A stretch of DNA of 64,000 nucleotides from B4-G1 sp964393895 (GTDB lineage: Bacteria > Chloroflexota > Anaerolineae > B4-G1). The notes beneath the pieces were generated by a model, which saw nothing but the letters and a program-made list of their open reading frames with translations, searched no databases and had not been told where the DNA came from. The translations under genes were made by a program, and so were the position numbers. This document shows, piece after piece, positions 1 through 10,500 of this stretch (position 1 is its first letter; every line of letters begins with the position of its first letter). Location: NCBI GenBank assembly GCA_964393895.1, contig CAYMWP010000003.1, positions 22,618-86,617 on the forward strand, written 5' to 3'.

Positions 1-287
1 CTGACCAGGCCCCCTGGTCGTCGGATGAGCTGGCGTTGATTGACGAGGTCAGCACGCAGATCGGGCTGGCGCTGGAAAACGCCCGCTTGCTGGAGGAGAC
101 GCAGAAACGAGCAGAGCAAGAGCAAATGCTGGGCGAAATGACCGCCCGCTTTACTCGCTCCCTCGACGTGGATGGGTTGCTACGAGCCGCCGTGCGCGAA
201 CTGGGGCGCTTGCTGCCGGTCGAAGAGGTGTCGGTTCACGTGATCCCTCCCGAAGAGACTCGCTCGGCGCCAGCGGACGAGGAATGA
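1..287 (+). CDS. C-terminal end of a GAF-domain sensor protein (5' truncated by window edge)
   Basis: The reading frame is open from base 3, so the gene begins upstream. The visible 94 residues hold the last helix of a GAF domain (a segment reading IGLALENARLLEETQKRAEQ) and a roughly 50-residue tail starting near QMLGEMTARFTRSLDVDG. The same kind of tail closes the next three proteins. No kinase, cyclase or receiver domain follows, so this protein also ends without an obvious output module. It stops 15 bases before the ATG at 303 and is probably co-transcribed with the downstream sensors. The ligand cannot be told from the sequence. Confidence 0.8.
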   Translation, partial: DQAPWSSDELALIDEVSTQIGLALENARLLEETQKRAEQEQMLGEMTARFTRSLDVDGLLRAAVRELGRLLPVEEVSVHVIPPEETRSAPADEE

Positions 288-302
288 GGAGGATTGATGA
301 CG

Positions 303-2423
303 ATGCAGTGGCAATACAACCACTACGTGTTAGCCTTGGTCATAGTTGCGGCTATGTCGGCTGCCATTGCGTTCTTTGCCTGGAGACGCCGCCCGGCCTC
401 CGGCGCTGCAGCGTTAACCTGGCTCATGCTGGCTGGGAGCGAGTGGGCACTGGTGTACGCGGTGGAAATGGCGAGTCTGAATCCGCCGATCAAGGTTTTG
501 CTGTCTCAGGTGATGTACATTGGCGTTGTCAGCGTGCCAACGATGTGGTTCATCCTTACGGTGCAATACACCGGCCGGAAAAGATGGCTGACGCGCCGCA
601 ACCTGGTTCTCTTGATGATTATGCCGTTATGTACACTGCTGCTTGTCTGGACTAGTGGTGTGAACGATGGACACGGTTTGATCTGGCGCGAAATCGAGAT
701 TGATACCAGCGTCTCGCCGGCGATTTGGGACTTGACTCATGGCGTGTTTTTCTGGGTTTATCTAGCGTATAGCTACTTGTTGGTTCTGTCCGGTTCACTC
801 CTCGTTTTCCAGTCGCTCATCCGTTCGCCCAAGCTGTATCGCGGACAGGCCGTCGCGTTGTTGATTGCTGCGCTAACGCCGTTGGCGGGGAATGTGTTGT
901 ACGTCTCTGGCCTCGTCCCGTTTCCGGGCCTGGACATCACGCCCTTTGCCTTTGCCTTGACCGGCTTGGCGATGGCCTGGGCTTTGTTTTACTTCCGGCT
1001 GTTGGACGTTGTGCCGGTGGCGCGCGAGGCCGTCATCGCAGGTTTGGCCGATGGCGTGATCGTGTTGGACGCGCAGGACCGTATCGTGGACCTCAATCCG
1101 GCCGCGGCACAAATCATCGGCCACCCGGTCGCAGAGGTCATCGGACAATCGGCCGGACACGTGTTGTTGGGTTGGGGCGACGAGGTCGGACGCTATAGTG
1201 ATGTGACAGAGACGCGGGAAGAGATCGTTTTGGGTACAGGCGAGATGCAGCGCACTTTTGACTTGCGCATCTCTCCCCTGTCTGATAGGTACGGACAACT
1301 CACCGGCCGGCTGGTCTTTTTGCACGACATCACTGAGCGCAGACGAATTGAGGAGGTGCTGCGACGCCGGGCCGTGCAACTTCAGGCGGCGTCAGAGGTG
1401 GCCCGCGACGCCGCTGCCGTGAGCGAGTTGGACGAATTGTTGTCCCGAACCGTCAACCTGATACGCGAGCGCTTTGGATTCTACCACGTCTCCATTTTCC
1501 TGGTGGACGAGCGGGGCGAGTACGCCGTGTTGCGGGCGGCGACTGGCGAGATCGGCCGCCAGATGCTGGAGCAAGGGTATCGCTTGAAGGTGGGCCAGGA
1601 GGGCAGCGTTGGCTACGTCGCTGCGGTGGGTCTATCTCGCATCGCCCTTGACGTGGGCGCCGGCGCGACCCGTTTCGACGATCCGTTCCTGCCAGAGACC
1701 CGTTCAGAGATGACGTTGCCGCTGCGTGTGGGCAAGGACACCGTCGGCGCCTTGGACGTGCGGAGCCGGGAGGCGGAGGCGTTCGACGAGAACGATGTGA
1801 CCGTCTTGCAGACGATGGCTGACCAGTTGGCAGTCGCCATTCAGAACGCGCGCCTGCTCGGCGAGATGCAGCACATGTTGCACGAACTCCAGGTGGCCTC
1901 CGGCCGCCACACCCGGGAAATGTGGCAGGCCGAACGGCCCAGAGGGTATCGCTATCGGGGATTGGGCGTTGAGCAACTCGCCGAGCGCCCCCCTGAGGTT
2001 GACCAGGCGTGGCAGTGCGGACGACCCGTAACCACTCCCCGGCCTGCAGCGGAAGGCGACGGGGGAGACGCTATCGGCAGCCTGGCCGTGCCTCTGAAGC
2101 TGCGCGATCAGGTGCTGGGCGTGCTCAACCTGCGCTTTAGGGACGAGGCTACTTCGCCCGAGATGGCCTCGCTGGTCGAAGAGTTGGCCGACCGGCTGGC
2201 GCTGGCCCTGGAAAGCGCCCGCCTGTTCGAAGAGACCCAGTCCCGCGCCCGGCGCGAGGAAACCATCCGCCAAATCACCGAGCAGATGCGTCGCGCCGTG
2301 GACGTGGAGACTATTTTGCAGACCACCATCGCCCGCTTGGGAGACGCCCTGGGCGCCCCCCGCGTATACGTCCGCTTGGGTACCGATGTCGAAGAGTTGC
2401 CCAACGACGATAGAGCGAGTTGA
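303..2423 (+). CDS. 7TM-PAS-GAF membrane sensor without output domain
   Basis: The N-terminal 235 residues form about seven hydrophobic helices, as in the 7TM N-terminal domain of some histidine kinases. A PAS domain follows (about 245-350, ending DITERRRIEE), then a GAF domain (about 365-525), a degenerate GAF-like segment containing GYRYRG, and the shared C-terminal tail (REETIRQITEQMRRAVDVET). No HisKA or HATPase domain is present, so it probably senses a membrane or redox signal and passes it to a partner, most simply the hybrid kinase downstream. TTG 294, ATG 297 and ATG 303 are all possible starts. I chose 303 because the AGGAGGA at 287-293 is best spaced for it. The stop overlaps the spacer to the next gene. 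Confidence 0.75.
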   Translation: MQWQYNHYVLALVIVAAMSAAIAFFAWRRRPASGAAALTWLMLAGSEWALVYAVEMASLNPPIKVLLSQVMYIGVVSVPTMWFILTVQYTGRKRWLTRRNLVLLMIMPLCTLLLVWTSGVNDGHGLIWREIEIDTSVSPAIWDLTHGVFFWVYLAYSYLLVLSGSLLVFQSLIRSPKLYRGQAVALLIAALTPLAGNVLYVSGLVPFPGLDITPFAFALTGLAMAWALFYFRLLDVVPVAREAVIAGLADGVIVLDAQDRIVDLNPAAAQIIGHPVAEVIGQSAGHVLLGWGDEVGRYSDVTETREEIVLGTGEMQRTFDLRISPLSDRYGQLTGRLVFLHDITERRRIEEVLRRRAVQLQAASEVARDAAAVSELDELLSRTVNLIRERFGFYHVSIFLVDERGEYAVLRAATGEIGRQMLEQGYRLKVGQEGSVGYVAAVGLSRIALDVGAGATRFDDPFLPETRSEMTLPLRVGKDTVGALDVRSREAEAFDENDVTVLQTMADQLAVAIQNARLLGEMQHMLHELQVASGRHTREMWQAERPRGYRYRGLGVEQLAERPPEVDQAWQCGRPVTTPRPAAEGDGGDAIGSLAVPLKLRDQVLGVLNLRFRDEATSPEMASLVEELADRLALALESARLFEETQSRARREETIRQITEQMRRAVDVETILQTTIARLGDALGAPRVYVRLGTDVEELPNDDRAS

Positions 2424-2476
2424 GAAATGGCATACGGCTCAACAGATACGTCGAGTTATTGATCGAGGAAATGACG

Positions 2477-3499
2477 ATGAGTGAGACTTCTCTCGAAGAA
2501 TACAAACGGCTGCTGGAAAAACAGGGACGGGCGTTGGTGCAAGTCATCCAATCCGTGGCCCTGGGAGACCTGGACGTAGAGGTCGAGATTCCGGAGGGAA
2601 TTCAGATGCTCTCCGAGTTGGCCGCCGGGTTAGAGATGATGATTGACCGTCTGCGGAAGGAGAAGGCTGAGCAAGAGCGGGCAGCGGAGGGCCAGCGTAA
2701 AGCGTTGGCTGAGGCGTTGCAGACGACGCGCGAGCTGACCGAGGAGCGGGATGAGACCCGGAGGCGACTGGAAGAACAAACCGCTCTGCGGGAAGCGGGC
2801 CTCATCCTCACCTCTGCACTGGATCAGAGCACCGTGTTGACCCGCCTTGCCGAGCAGGTATGTCGGGCGGTAGATGGCACCAGCACCTACATTTCGTCCT
2901 ACGATCCAGAGACGACGGCCGGCGTCGTCTTGGCCGAGTATTACGGCCCGGAAGCTTGTGCCAAAGAGCGCGTATCCGATCTGGGGGAATCGTATGGCGT
3001 CGAGGAAAGCGTCGCTCTCGTCAACGCCGGCGTTCCTCACCAATATCACGTGGACGACCCTGACCTGGCCGAGTTCGAACGGGCCGCGCTGCGGCAGTAT
3101 GGAGGCCAATCAGTATTGATCGTTCCCTTGCAGCTCCGCGCTCGAACCATTGCCTATGTGGAGTTGTGGGATAGCCGAGGACGAAGGGAGTTCACGCCGG
3201 AAGAGATCGCCCTGTGCCAGAGCGTCGTGCAGCAGGCTGCCATGGCTATAGAGAACGCCCGCTTGATCGAGCAGACCCAGGCCCGCGTCCGCCGCGAGCA
3301 GGTGTTGCGCGAAATCACCACCCGTGTGCGTACCTTCACTGATTCTGATGTCATCCTGCGCGCCGCCGTGCGCGAGCTGGGCGCTGCCTTGGGACGGCCC
3401 GCTTTTGTCCTTTTGGGCAGCGCGGAGGAACTGTCGCCAGTGCTTGCGGAGGTGAACGACGACGACCAGGGGATGGCTTTGCGACAAGGAGACGAGTAG
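2477..3499 (+). CDS. HAMP-like, coiled-coil, GAF-domain protein without output domain
   Basis: This is a soluble protein of about 340 residues. The start (MSETSLEEYKRLLEKQG) is followed by a HAMP-like segment (ALGDLDVEVEIPEG), a coiled coil rich in Glu, Arg and Lys, and one GAF domain ending in AMAIENARLIEQTQARVRR. It closes with the same tail as its neighbours (REITTRVRTFTDSDVILRAA). ATG 2477 is preferred over the upstream TTG at 2420 because a GAGG lies at 2465-2468 and the family-like sequence begins here. ATG 2471 is also possible. It sits in the same run of plus-strand sensors with almost no intergenic space. The role, relaying or tuning a signal to a kinase encoded nearby, is inferred. 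Confidence 0.7.
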   Translation: MSETSLEEYKRLLEKQGRALVQVIQSVALGDLDVEVEIPEGIQMLSELAAGLEMMIDRLRKEKAEQERAAEGQRKALAEALQTTRELTEERDETRRRLEEQTALREAGLILTSALDQSTVLTRLAEQVCRAVDGTSTYISSYDPETTAGVVLAEYYGPEACAKERVSDLGESYGVEESVALVNAGVPHQYHVDDPDLAEFERAALRQYGGQSVLIVPLQLRARTIAYVELWDSRGRREFTPEEIALCQSVVQQAAMAIENARLIEQTQARVRREQVLREITTRVRTFTDSDVILRAAVRELGAALGRPAFVLLGSAEELSPVLAEVNDDDQGMALRQGDE

Positions 3500-3500
3500 T

Positions 3501-6500
3501 ATGCAAGAACTCGCAGCCAAGATCAGAGACGACCTGGATAGGTTGGCGGAGGAGTACGAACGGCTGTTGCTGGAAATTCCCGGCTATCCCGGTATGGCGC
3601 AGCAGGCCAGGAGCGAGGCGGCCCGCAATGCCGTCCAATTGGTCGCCACCGGCCTAGAGGCCGGGGATCAAGATATGTTCGTGCAGTTCGTCCAAGCTGT
3701 GGCGGTCGAACGGGCGGCCCAGGGACTTGAAATTGACTCCATACAACAGGCGTTGACCGCCCTGGTCGAGGTCGTAGAGCCTCTGCTCGACACTGTCGAG
3801 GCCGCCAGTTTTTTGTGGAAAGCGGTGATCCAAGTTAACACTACGCTCTCCCAGATGGCGATGGAGCGGGCGCGCTCTACCGAGGAGCGCTTCAAATTCC
3901 TCGCCGATAACATCACCGTTGGGGTCTTTGTTCACCAGGACGGCATCCTGCGCTACGTTGGGCGCGAGGGGGCGCGCATCCTGGGGTACGACGATCCAGC
4001 CCAAGTCGTTGGCCGCTCGATCCTCGATTTTGTGCATCCGAGCGAGCAGAAGCGCATCGCCGACCTGGCCCGTCGCCGCGTCGCCGGCGAGCCGGTTCCA
4101 GACCAGTACGAGTCTCGCTTTATCACCAGGGATGGCTCCCCTGTGGACGTGCATCTCTACAATACACTCATCGAGTACGAAGGCCGCGTTGCCACGCAGG
4201 GAGCGTTCGTAGACATCACCGCGCGCAAAGAGGCGAACGAGAGGGCTAGACGAGCACAGGAGGCATTACGGGCGATCGTTGACTCTATGCCGTTTGGCGT
4301 CATAGTCATCGGTAGAGACAAGATCGTTCGCCGCGCCAACCAGGCGGCTTTGGAGTTGATAGGGTGTGAATCGCAAGAGCAGATCGTTGGCAAGATCTGC
4401 CACGAGACTCTATGTCCGGCCGAAGTGGACAGATGCCCCATCCTCGATCTAGGACAGGAACTCGACAGGTCTGAGCGAGTGCTCGTGACCCGAGAGGGGG
4501 AGCGTGTTTCCATTCTGAAGAGCGTCGTTCCCGTGACGCTGGATGGGGAAGAGGCTTTGCTGGAGACTTTTGTAGATATTACCGAGCGCAAGCAGGCCGA
4601 GCAGTCTGTTGCCGAGCAGCAAGCTTTCCTGCAGCGCGTGATTGATGCTGATCCGAACTTTATCTTTGTAAAGGATCGCGAGAGCCGCTTCGTGTTGGTC
4701 AATCAGGCCGTGGCCGATGCTTATGGTTCGACCCCGGAAGAGCTGATCGGAAAATCGGATGCCGATTTCAACCCTAATAGAGAACAAGTCGAAAACTTTC
4801 ACCGGGACGACCTCAGAGTCATAGACGACCAGCAGGAGAAATACATTCCCGAGGAACCGATTACCACAGCCTCGGGCAAAGTGCGCTGGCTGCAAACTAT
4901 CAAGCGTCCCCTAGTAGACGAGGACGGCGTGGCCCGGCGTTTGCTGGGGGTTTCCACCGACATCACCGAGCGCAAGCGGCTCGAACAAAGGATTCAAGGG
5001 TCGTTGGATCGTCGTGGTCGCCAGGTGCAGACCAGCACCGAGGTGGCCCAGGAGATCGCCGCCGCCACCGAGTTGGAAGAACTGTTCCGCCGTGTGGTCA
5101 CGTTGATCAAGGAACGCTTCGATTATTATCACGCCCAGATATTCCGCTACGAGCCGGCGCTGGATGCCGTGTTGTTGGTGGTAGGCTACGGCGAGACCGG
5201 CGAGCGGATGCTGGTCGCCGGCCACCGCCTGGAGCTGGGGCGCGGCGTGGTTGGCACAGCCGCCTTTACCGGTCAATCTGTGTTAGCCTCAGACGTGGCC
5301 CAGGACCCCGATTGGGTCCCCAATCCCTTCTTGCCGGATTCCCAGGGCGAGTTGGCCGTGCCCATCAAGTGGCGCGACGAGGTGTTGGGCATTCTCGATG
5401 TGCAGAGCGAGACCGCCGGTGCTTTGACCGAAGAGGATCAACTCTTGCTCGAAGGGTTGTGTGGGCAGATAGCCATTGCTATCCAAGACACTCGCTTGCG
5501 CTTGGAGATGGAGGAGAACCTGCGTGAGCTCGAACGACTCACTCGCGCCTCGATCCGCGAGGGGTGGGAAATCTCCCGGCGCGAGAGCGGTGCTGTGGGC
5601 TATCGCTTCGACGGGGCCAGCGTCGTCCCAACCGACGATTCATGGACGCGGGGACCGCAGGCCGGCGGCCGACCAACTGTCGCCACTCCTCTGGCGGTGC
5701 GCGGCGAGGTAATCGGCGCGCTGGGCGTGCAGGATGACCCGCGCCATCCCCTTTCTCACGAGGACCTGGCGCTGGTCGAATTGGTCGCGGAGCAGGTGGC
5801 CCAGGCGTTGGAGAGCGCCCGCCTGTTCGAGCAGACCCAGGTTGCGTTGGATCAGACCGACGTTCTATACCGCGTTGGCCAGGCGCTCAACGTCGCTGCC
5901 AGCTACGATCAAATCGTCGAGGCTTTGAAACTGCACCCCATCGTCCACCAGGCCAGCCGAGGCGGTATGGGTCTCTTTAACCGTCCGTGGAGCGCCGCCA
6001 CTGCCGGGAGTCCGTCCGGTGATAGCGTGCCGGAGTGGGTCGACATGGTCGCCAGTTGGCACGCGCCCGATCAACAGGCCCTCGCTTCCGTCGGTACGCG
6101 CTACGAGTTGGAGGCGTTCCCGGTGGCGCGCCATTTTCGGCCGGACGAGCCTTTCATCGTCGAAGACATCGCGGACGATCCGCGGCTGGACGATAACATG
6201 CGCCAACTCTACCTGGGGCTCTTTCAGGCCCGCGGAACGATTTTCGTTCCTCTGGTGGCCGGCGAGCAGTGGATTGGCTGGCTCAACGTGCTGATGAACG
6301 AACCGGGCGCCTTTCCTGAGGATCAGGTGCGGAGCCTGATGACTCTGGCTGGACAGGCCGCCGTAGCTTTGCGAAACTTGAGCCACCTGGAGGAGATACG
6401 GACCCGCGCCCTTCACGAGCAATCTCTGCGCGAGATCGCGGCCCTCATTGCCGCCAGCCAAGACCTGGTGATGAGCTTGCCCGCTATCACCCAACACTTG

Positions 6501-7502
6501 CGCCAACTGGTCCCCCTGGACGTACTGACTCTGGCTACTTATACCCCCGGCGACCAGGAATACGTCCTCTTTGCTCCTTCCACCGGCGCGGATACGGAGG
6601 CCGATGACTTTGCCCTACCGGGTACTTATCTGCCGGTGGAGGGAACTTGTCCCGGTTGGGTCATCACTCACCGGGAGCCGTGGCTGGATGCGGACATTCG
6701 CCGGGAGATGCTTTTCCTGGAGGACGAACAGCTCGTCTCGGAGGGAATGATTTCGCGCTTATCTTTGCCGTTGCTGGTTGGGGAGCGGGTTGTCGGTGCC
6801 ATCAACCTGGGCAGTAAACAGCCCGGAGTCTTTACTACAGAGCAGCTGCCGCTCCTGCATCAGGTGGCTGACCAGATGGCGCTGGCTTTGGAGCGCACTC
6901 GTTTGTTGCAAGAAACCCGCAATGCCCTGGCCGAGGCCGAGGCTACCCACCGCGCCTACCTGCAACGTGGCTGGCGCGACTATTTGCGCCAGCAGGAGGC
7001 GTTGCGGCGAGGGGCCTTCCTCTACGACCGGACGCAAGGAGCCGCCGTGCTGGACGGCTTGACCGAACCGGTAGCCGATCTCTGGCTGCCAGAGATGGAG
7101 CGCGCTTTGGCCCAGGGTCTCCCCACCGTAGCGGACATCGGTGGTGGCGAGGAGAAGCGAACGGGGTTGGCTATTCCCATCGTCCTGCGCGGTCAGACCA
7201 TCGGCGTGCTGGGCATGGACGACCCCGCTGGCGAGCACGCCTGGTCTGAGGAAGACCGGGCCGTGATCGAGGCGGTCGGCCGGCAGTTGGCCCAGGCGCT
7301 GGAGAACGCCCGCCTGCTGGGAGAGACCCAATTGCGCGCGCAACGAGAGCGCATCATCGGCGACATCACCAGCCGCGTTCGCGCCTCTATGGATTTGGAT
7401 AACATTTTGCGGACCACCGTCCGAGAGTTGGGTGCGGCCCTCGGCACCGATCGTGCCTTCATACGGCTGAACCCAGATGCGCAGTTACCTGAGAAACCCT
7501 AA
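3501..7502 (+). CDS. Multi-PAS/GAF sensor protein without output domain
   Basis: A 1333-residue soluble sensor. Residues 1-125 resemble the all-helical RsbRD-type N-terminal domain. Three PAS domains follow (about 127-250, 255-370 and 374-495), each ending in a DIT(A/E)RK-type motif. Several GAF or GAF-like segments then run from about 505 to 1275. Two of these are degenerate and open with an aromatic segment like GYRFDG. The last 50 residues are the shared tail (RERIIGDITSRVRASMDLDN). No catalytic domain is visible. An AAGGAG precedes ATG 3501. The TAA stop at 7500-7502 lies inside a repeat hairpin at 7495-7524, so the final residues (EKP) are repeat-derived. Confidence 0.75.
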   Translation: MQELAAKIRDDLDRLAEEYERLLLEIPGYPGMAQQARSEAARNAVQLVATGLEAGDQDMFVQFVQAVAVERAAQGLEIDSIQQALTALVEVVEPLLDTVEAASFLWKAVIQVNTTLSQMAMERARSTEERFKFLADNITVGVFVHQDGILRYVGREGARILGYDDPAQVVGRSILDFVHPSEQKRIADLARRRVAGEPVPDQYESRFITRDGSPVDVHLYNTLIEYEGRVATQGAFVDITARKEANERARRAQEALRAIVDSMPFGVIVIGRDKIVRRANQAALELIGCESQEQIVGKICHETLCPAEVDRCPILDLGQELDRSERVLVTREGERVSILKSVVPVTLDGEEALLETFVDITERKQAEQSVAEQQAFLQRVIDADPNFIFVKDRESRFVLVNQAVADAYGSTPEELIGKSDADFNPNREQVENFHRDDLRVIDDQQEKYIPEEPITTASGKVRWLQTIKRPLVDEDGVARRLLGVSTDITERKRLEQRIQGSLDRRGRQVQTSTEVAQEIAAATELEELFRRVVTLIKERFDYYHAQIFRYEPALDAVLLVVGYGETGERMLVAGHRLELGRGVVGTAAFTGQSVLASDVAQDPDWVPNPFLPDSQGELAVPIKWRDEVLGILDVQSETAGALTEEDQLLLEGLCGQIAIAIQDTRLRLEMEENLRELERLTRASIREGWEISRRESGAVGYRFDGASVVPTDDSWTRGPQAGGRPTVATPLAVRGEVIGALGVQDDPRHPLSHEDLALVELVAEQVAQALESARLFEQTQVALDQTDVLYRVGQALNVAASYDQIVEALKLHPIVHQASRGGMGLFNRPWSAATAGSPSGDSVPEWVDMVASWHAPDQQALASVGTRYELEAFPVARHFRPDEPFIVEDIADDPRLDDNMRQLYLGLFQARGTIFVPLVAGEQWIGWLNVLMNEPGAFPEDQVRSLMTLAGQAAVALRNLSHLEEIRTRALHEQSLREIAALIAASQDLVMSLPAITQHLRQLVPLDVLTLATYTPGDQEYVLFAPSTGADTEADDFALPGTYLPVEGTCPGWVITHREPWLDADIRREMLFLEDEQLVSEGMISRLSLPLLVGERVVGAINLGSKQPGVFTTEQLPLLHQVADQMALALERTRLLQETRNALAEAEATHRAYLQRGWRDYLRQQEALRRGAFLYDRTQGAAVLDGLTEPVADLWLPEMERALAQGLPTVADIGGGEEKRTGLAIPIVLRGQTIGVLGMDDPAGEHAWSEEDRAVIEAVGRQLAQALENARLLGETQLRAQRERIIGDITSRVRASMDLDNILRTTVRELGAALGTDRAFIRLNPDAQLPEKP

Positions 7503-7524
7503 CGGTTTTCTGAAATCTCGGGTT
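7495..7524. repeat. Stop-codon hairpin repeat, copy 1 (diverged)
   Basis: Imperfect inverted repeat with arms AACCC and GGGTT around a core whose reverse complement contains TTTCAGAAAACC, the signature of four other copies in this window. The TAA stop of the PAS/GAF protein lies inside it. Confidence 0.6.
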
Positions 7525-7538
7525 GGGAGTAGCAAGCG

Positions 7539-10500
7539 ATGGTAAAGACTAGCGATAAGCAAAAAACCGAGGTGCAATTGGTCGAAGAGTTGCAAGAGCC
7601 GGAGGAGCAGCGCAAGTGGGCCGTAGAGTCCTTGCAGGCGAGCGAGGAAAAGTATCGCGCGATTCTCGAGAACATTGAGGAAGCCTATTACGAGGTTGAC
7701 CTGGCTGGCAATTTCACTTTCTTCAACTCTATGCTGTGCCAGATGCTAGGGTACACGGCCGATGAATTGATGGGCGCGAACTACCGACGTTATACGGACG
7801 ATGTGTACGCCGATATGGTGTACCGGATTTTCAACAAGGTTTACCGCACCGGGGAGCCTACCAGGATATTGGATTGGGAGGTCAACAGTAAGGACGGGGC
7901 CAGGAAACTGGTCGAGTCATCCGTGTCGCTGATCCGTGACGCTGCGGGCAAGCCCGTCGGGTTCCGTGGTATCGTTCGCGACGTCACCGGGCGCAAGTGG
8001 ACGGAGGCCGAAATCGTCAAACTCAATCGCGAGCTGACCACCCTCAATAGGGTTGGTCAGGCCCTCACCTCCGCTCTGGATCTGGAAGAGACGTTGACCC
8101 TCATCACCGAGCAAGTGACCAATTTGCTGGGAGTAGAGGCGACCTCGGTGATCCTTCACGACGAGGTCCAGGATGACTTGTGTTTCGCTGCCGCGTCCGG
8201 CAGTGGTGCGGATTTCATACTCAATGCCCGCTTTGAATTGGGCCAGGGTATCGCCGGCTGGGTCGTACAGCACGGTGAAGCGGCGGTGGTACCCGACGTA
8301 TCCCGGGACGTGCGTTGGTTTCGTGATTTTGATCATAAGAGCGGCTTGGAAACTCGCTCGATCTTGTGTGTTCCCTTGCGAGCCAAAGGACAGATCATTG
8401 GCGCTATTGAGGCGGTAAATAAGTGGGATGGCGATTTTGACCAGGATGATTTGCGGCTTTTGACCTCACTGGCGGCGCCGGCGGCCACCGCTATCGAAAA
8501 CGCCCGCTTGTTCGGGCAGTCACAGGCTCGCGCCGAGGAATTGGCGGTACTGAACGAGTTGGGGCAGGCCCTCACCGCCCACCTCGACGTCGAAGGAGTG
8601 CTGGACGAAGCTTACCGGGGTGTCTCGCGCTTGATGGATACCACTAATTTTTACGTCGCCCTTTGCGAGCCGGGTGAGGAGGAGGTTACGTTCGCCATAG
8701 ATGTGCTCGAGGGAGAGGTGCGGAGGTCGCGCGAAACCCGCAGGGCCGGTCGTGGCCTGACCGAGCACGTCATTCAAACCCGCGAACCCTTGCTCATCGA
8801 AGAGGAGCTGCCCGAACGGTTGGAAGAGTTGGGAATTGCGTTGATTGGACGGATTGCTCTCTCCTGGCTGGGGGTGCCCCTCGTCGTCGGCGACCAGGTG
8901 CTAGGCGTGATGGCCGTGCAGAGTTACACCAGGCCCCGTCTCTACGGCCAGCGCGAGCGAGATTTGCTGGTCTCTGTTGCCAGCCAGGCAGCTATCGCCA
9001 TTGAGAATGCCCGATCGTACGAGCAGGAACAGGCCCGCGCCAAAGAACTGGCCGTGCTTAACGAGCTGAGCCAGTCTCTCACCGCCAGCTTGAGCGTGGA
9101 GGATGTGTTGGAGGAGGCCTACCGGCAGGCCGCTCGCCTGGTGGACACGACCAACTTTTACATCGGCCTCTACGACTCGGATAAGGAAGAAGTGGCTATT
9201 CCCTTCATCGTCTCCAAGTCGGAGATTGACCGTCACATCACCGTCGTTCCTGCGGACCAGGGCTTTACCGGCTATATCATCCGCAATCGTACCGCCGTGT
9301 TAGTCGAAGAGAACGTGATCGAATGGTTGGAGGAGAACGGGATTAGCGTGATAGGGGAGCCGGCTCTTTCCTGGCTGGGAGTACCTCTGATCGTCGGCGA
9401 CCAAGTGCTAGGAGTTATGGCCGTTCAGAGCTATATCACCCCCCGCCTCTACGGCGAGCACGACCGCAAGTTGCTGACGGCCATTGCCGGGCCGACGGCT
9501 ATCGCCATCCAGAACGCCCGGTTGTACGAGCAGGCGCAGCGCGAAATCGGAGAGCGCAAGCGGGCGGAGGCGGAGGTGCGACGGCGAGCGGAGCAGGCGG
9601 CGCTGACCTACAAGGTGGGCCAGCGCGTCAGCGGCGAACTGGCGTTGGACGAACTGCTATCCGAAATCGTGATTGCTGTGCACGATGCCTTTGATTACTA
9701 TGGCGTGATGTTGTTGCTCGAGGGAGAAGCAGGTTTTCTGACCCTGCAATCCGCGGCTGGCGGCTATATTGACGTTCTTCCAACAGATATCGAGATCGCC
9801 GTTGGGGAGGGAATGATAGGGCGCGCGGCGGCCAGTGGTGTGGCCCAAGTCAGCAACGACGTCAGCCAGAACCCCTATTACGTGCGCAACGCGAATGAGG
9901 ATACAAAATCAGAGTTGGCCGTGCCCATCGAGAGCGGCGGCAGGGTCATCGGCGTGCTCGATCTCCAGAGTGACGAGCTGGACGCCTTCGACGAGACCGA
10001 CGTGATGTTGATGGAAACGCTGGCCGATCAAGTGGGTGTGGTGATCGAGAACGCCCGCCTGTACGAGGAAATCCAGCGTGAGTTGGCCGAGCGCGAGCGG
10101 ATGGAAGGGGTGTTGCAAGAAACGCACGAGGAGCTAGAAAAATATACAACCATCCTGGAGCGCCAGACCGCGCGACTGCGAGTGGGGGCCGAGGTGACCC
10201 GCAAAGTTTCCGCTATCCTCGATGTGCGACAACTTCTCGAAGAGACGGTGCGCCTCATCTCTAATGAATTTGGCTTTTACCACTCGGCAGTCTTCCTGGT
10301 GGGCGAGTCCGGCGAGTATGCCATCCTGCGCGCCGCTTCGTCCGCAGGGGGGCGCCGCATGGTGGAGCGAGGTTACCGGGTGCCGCTTGGTGGGAAAGAT
10401 GCCGTGGGCTACGTCGCAGCGACAGGTGAACACTGCATTGCCCTCGATGTGGGTGAGGGTGCCGCGATGCTTCCCTTTGATCGGGGGGGAGCTGTTGCTT

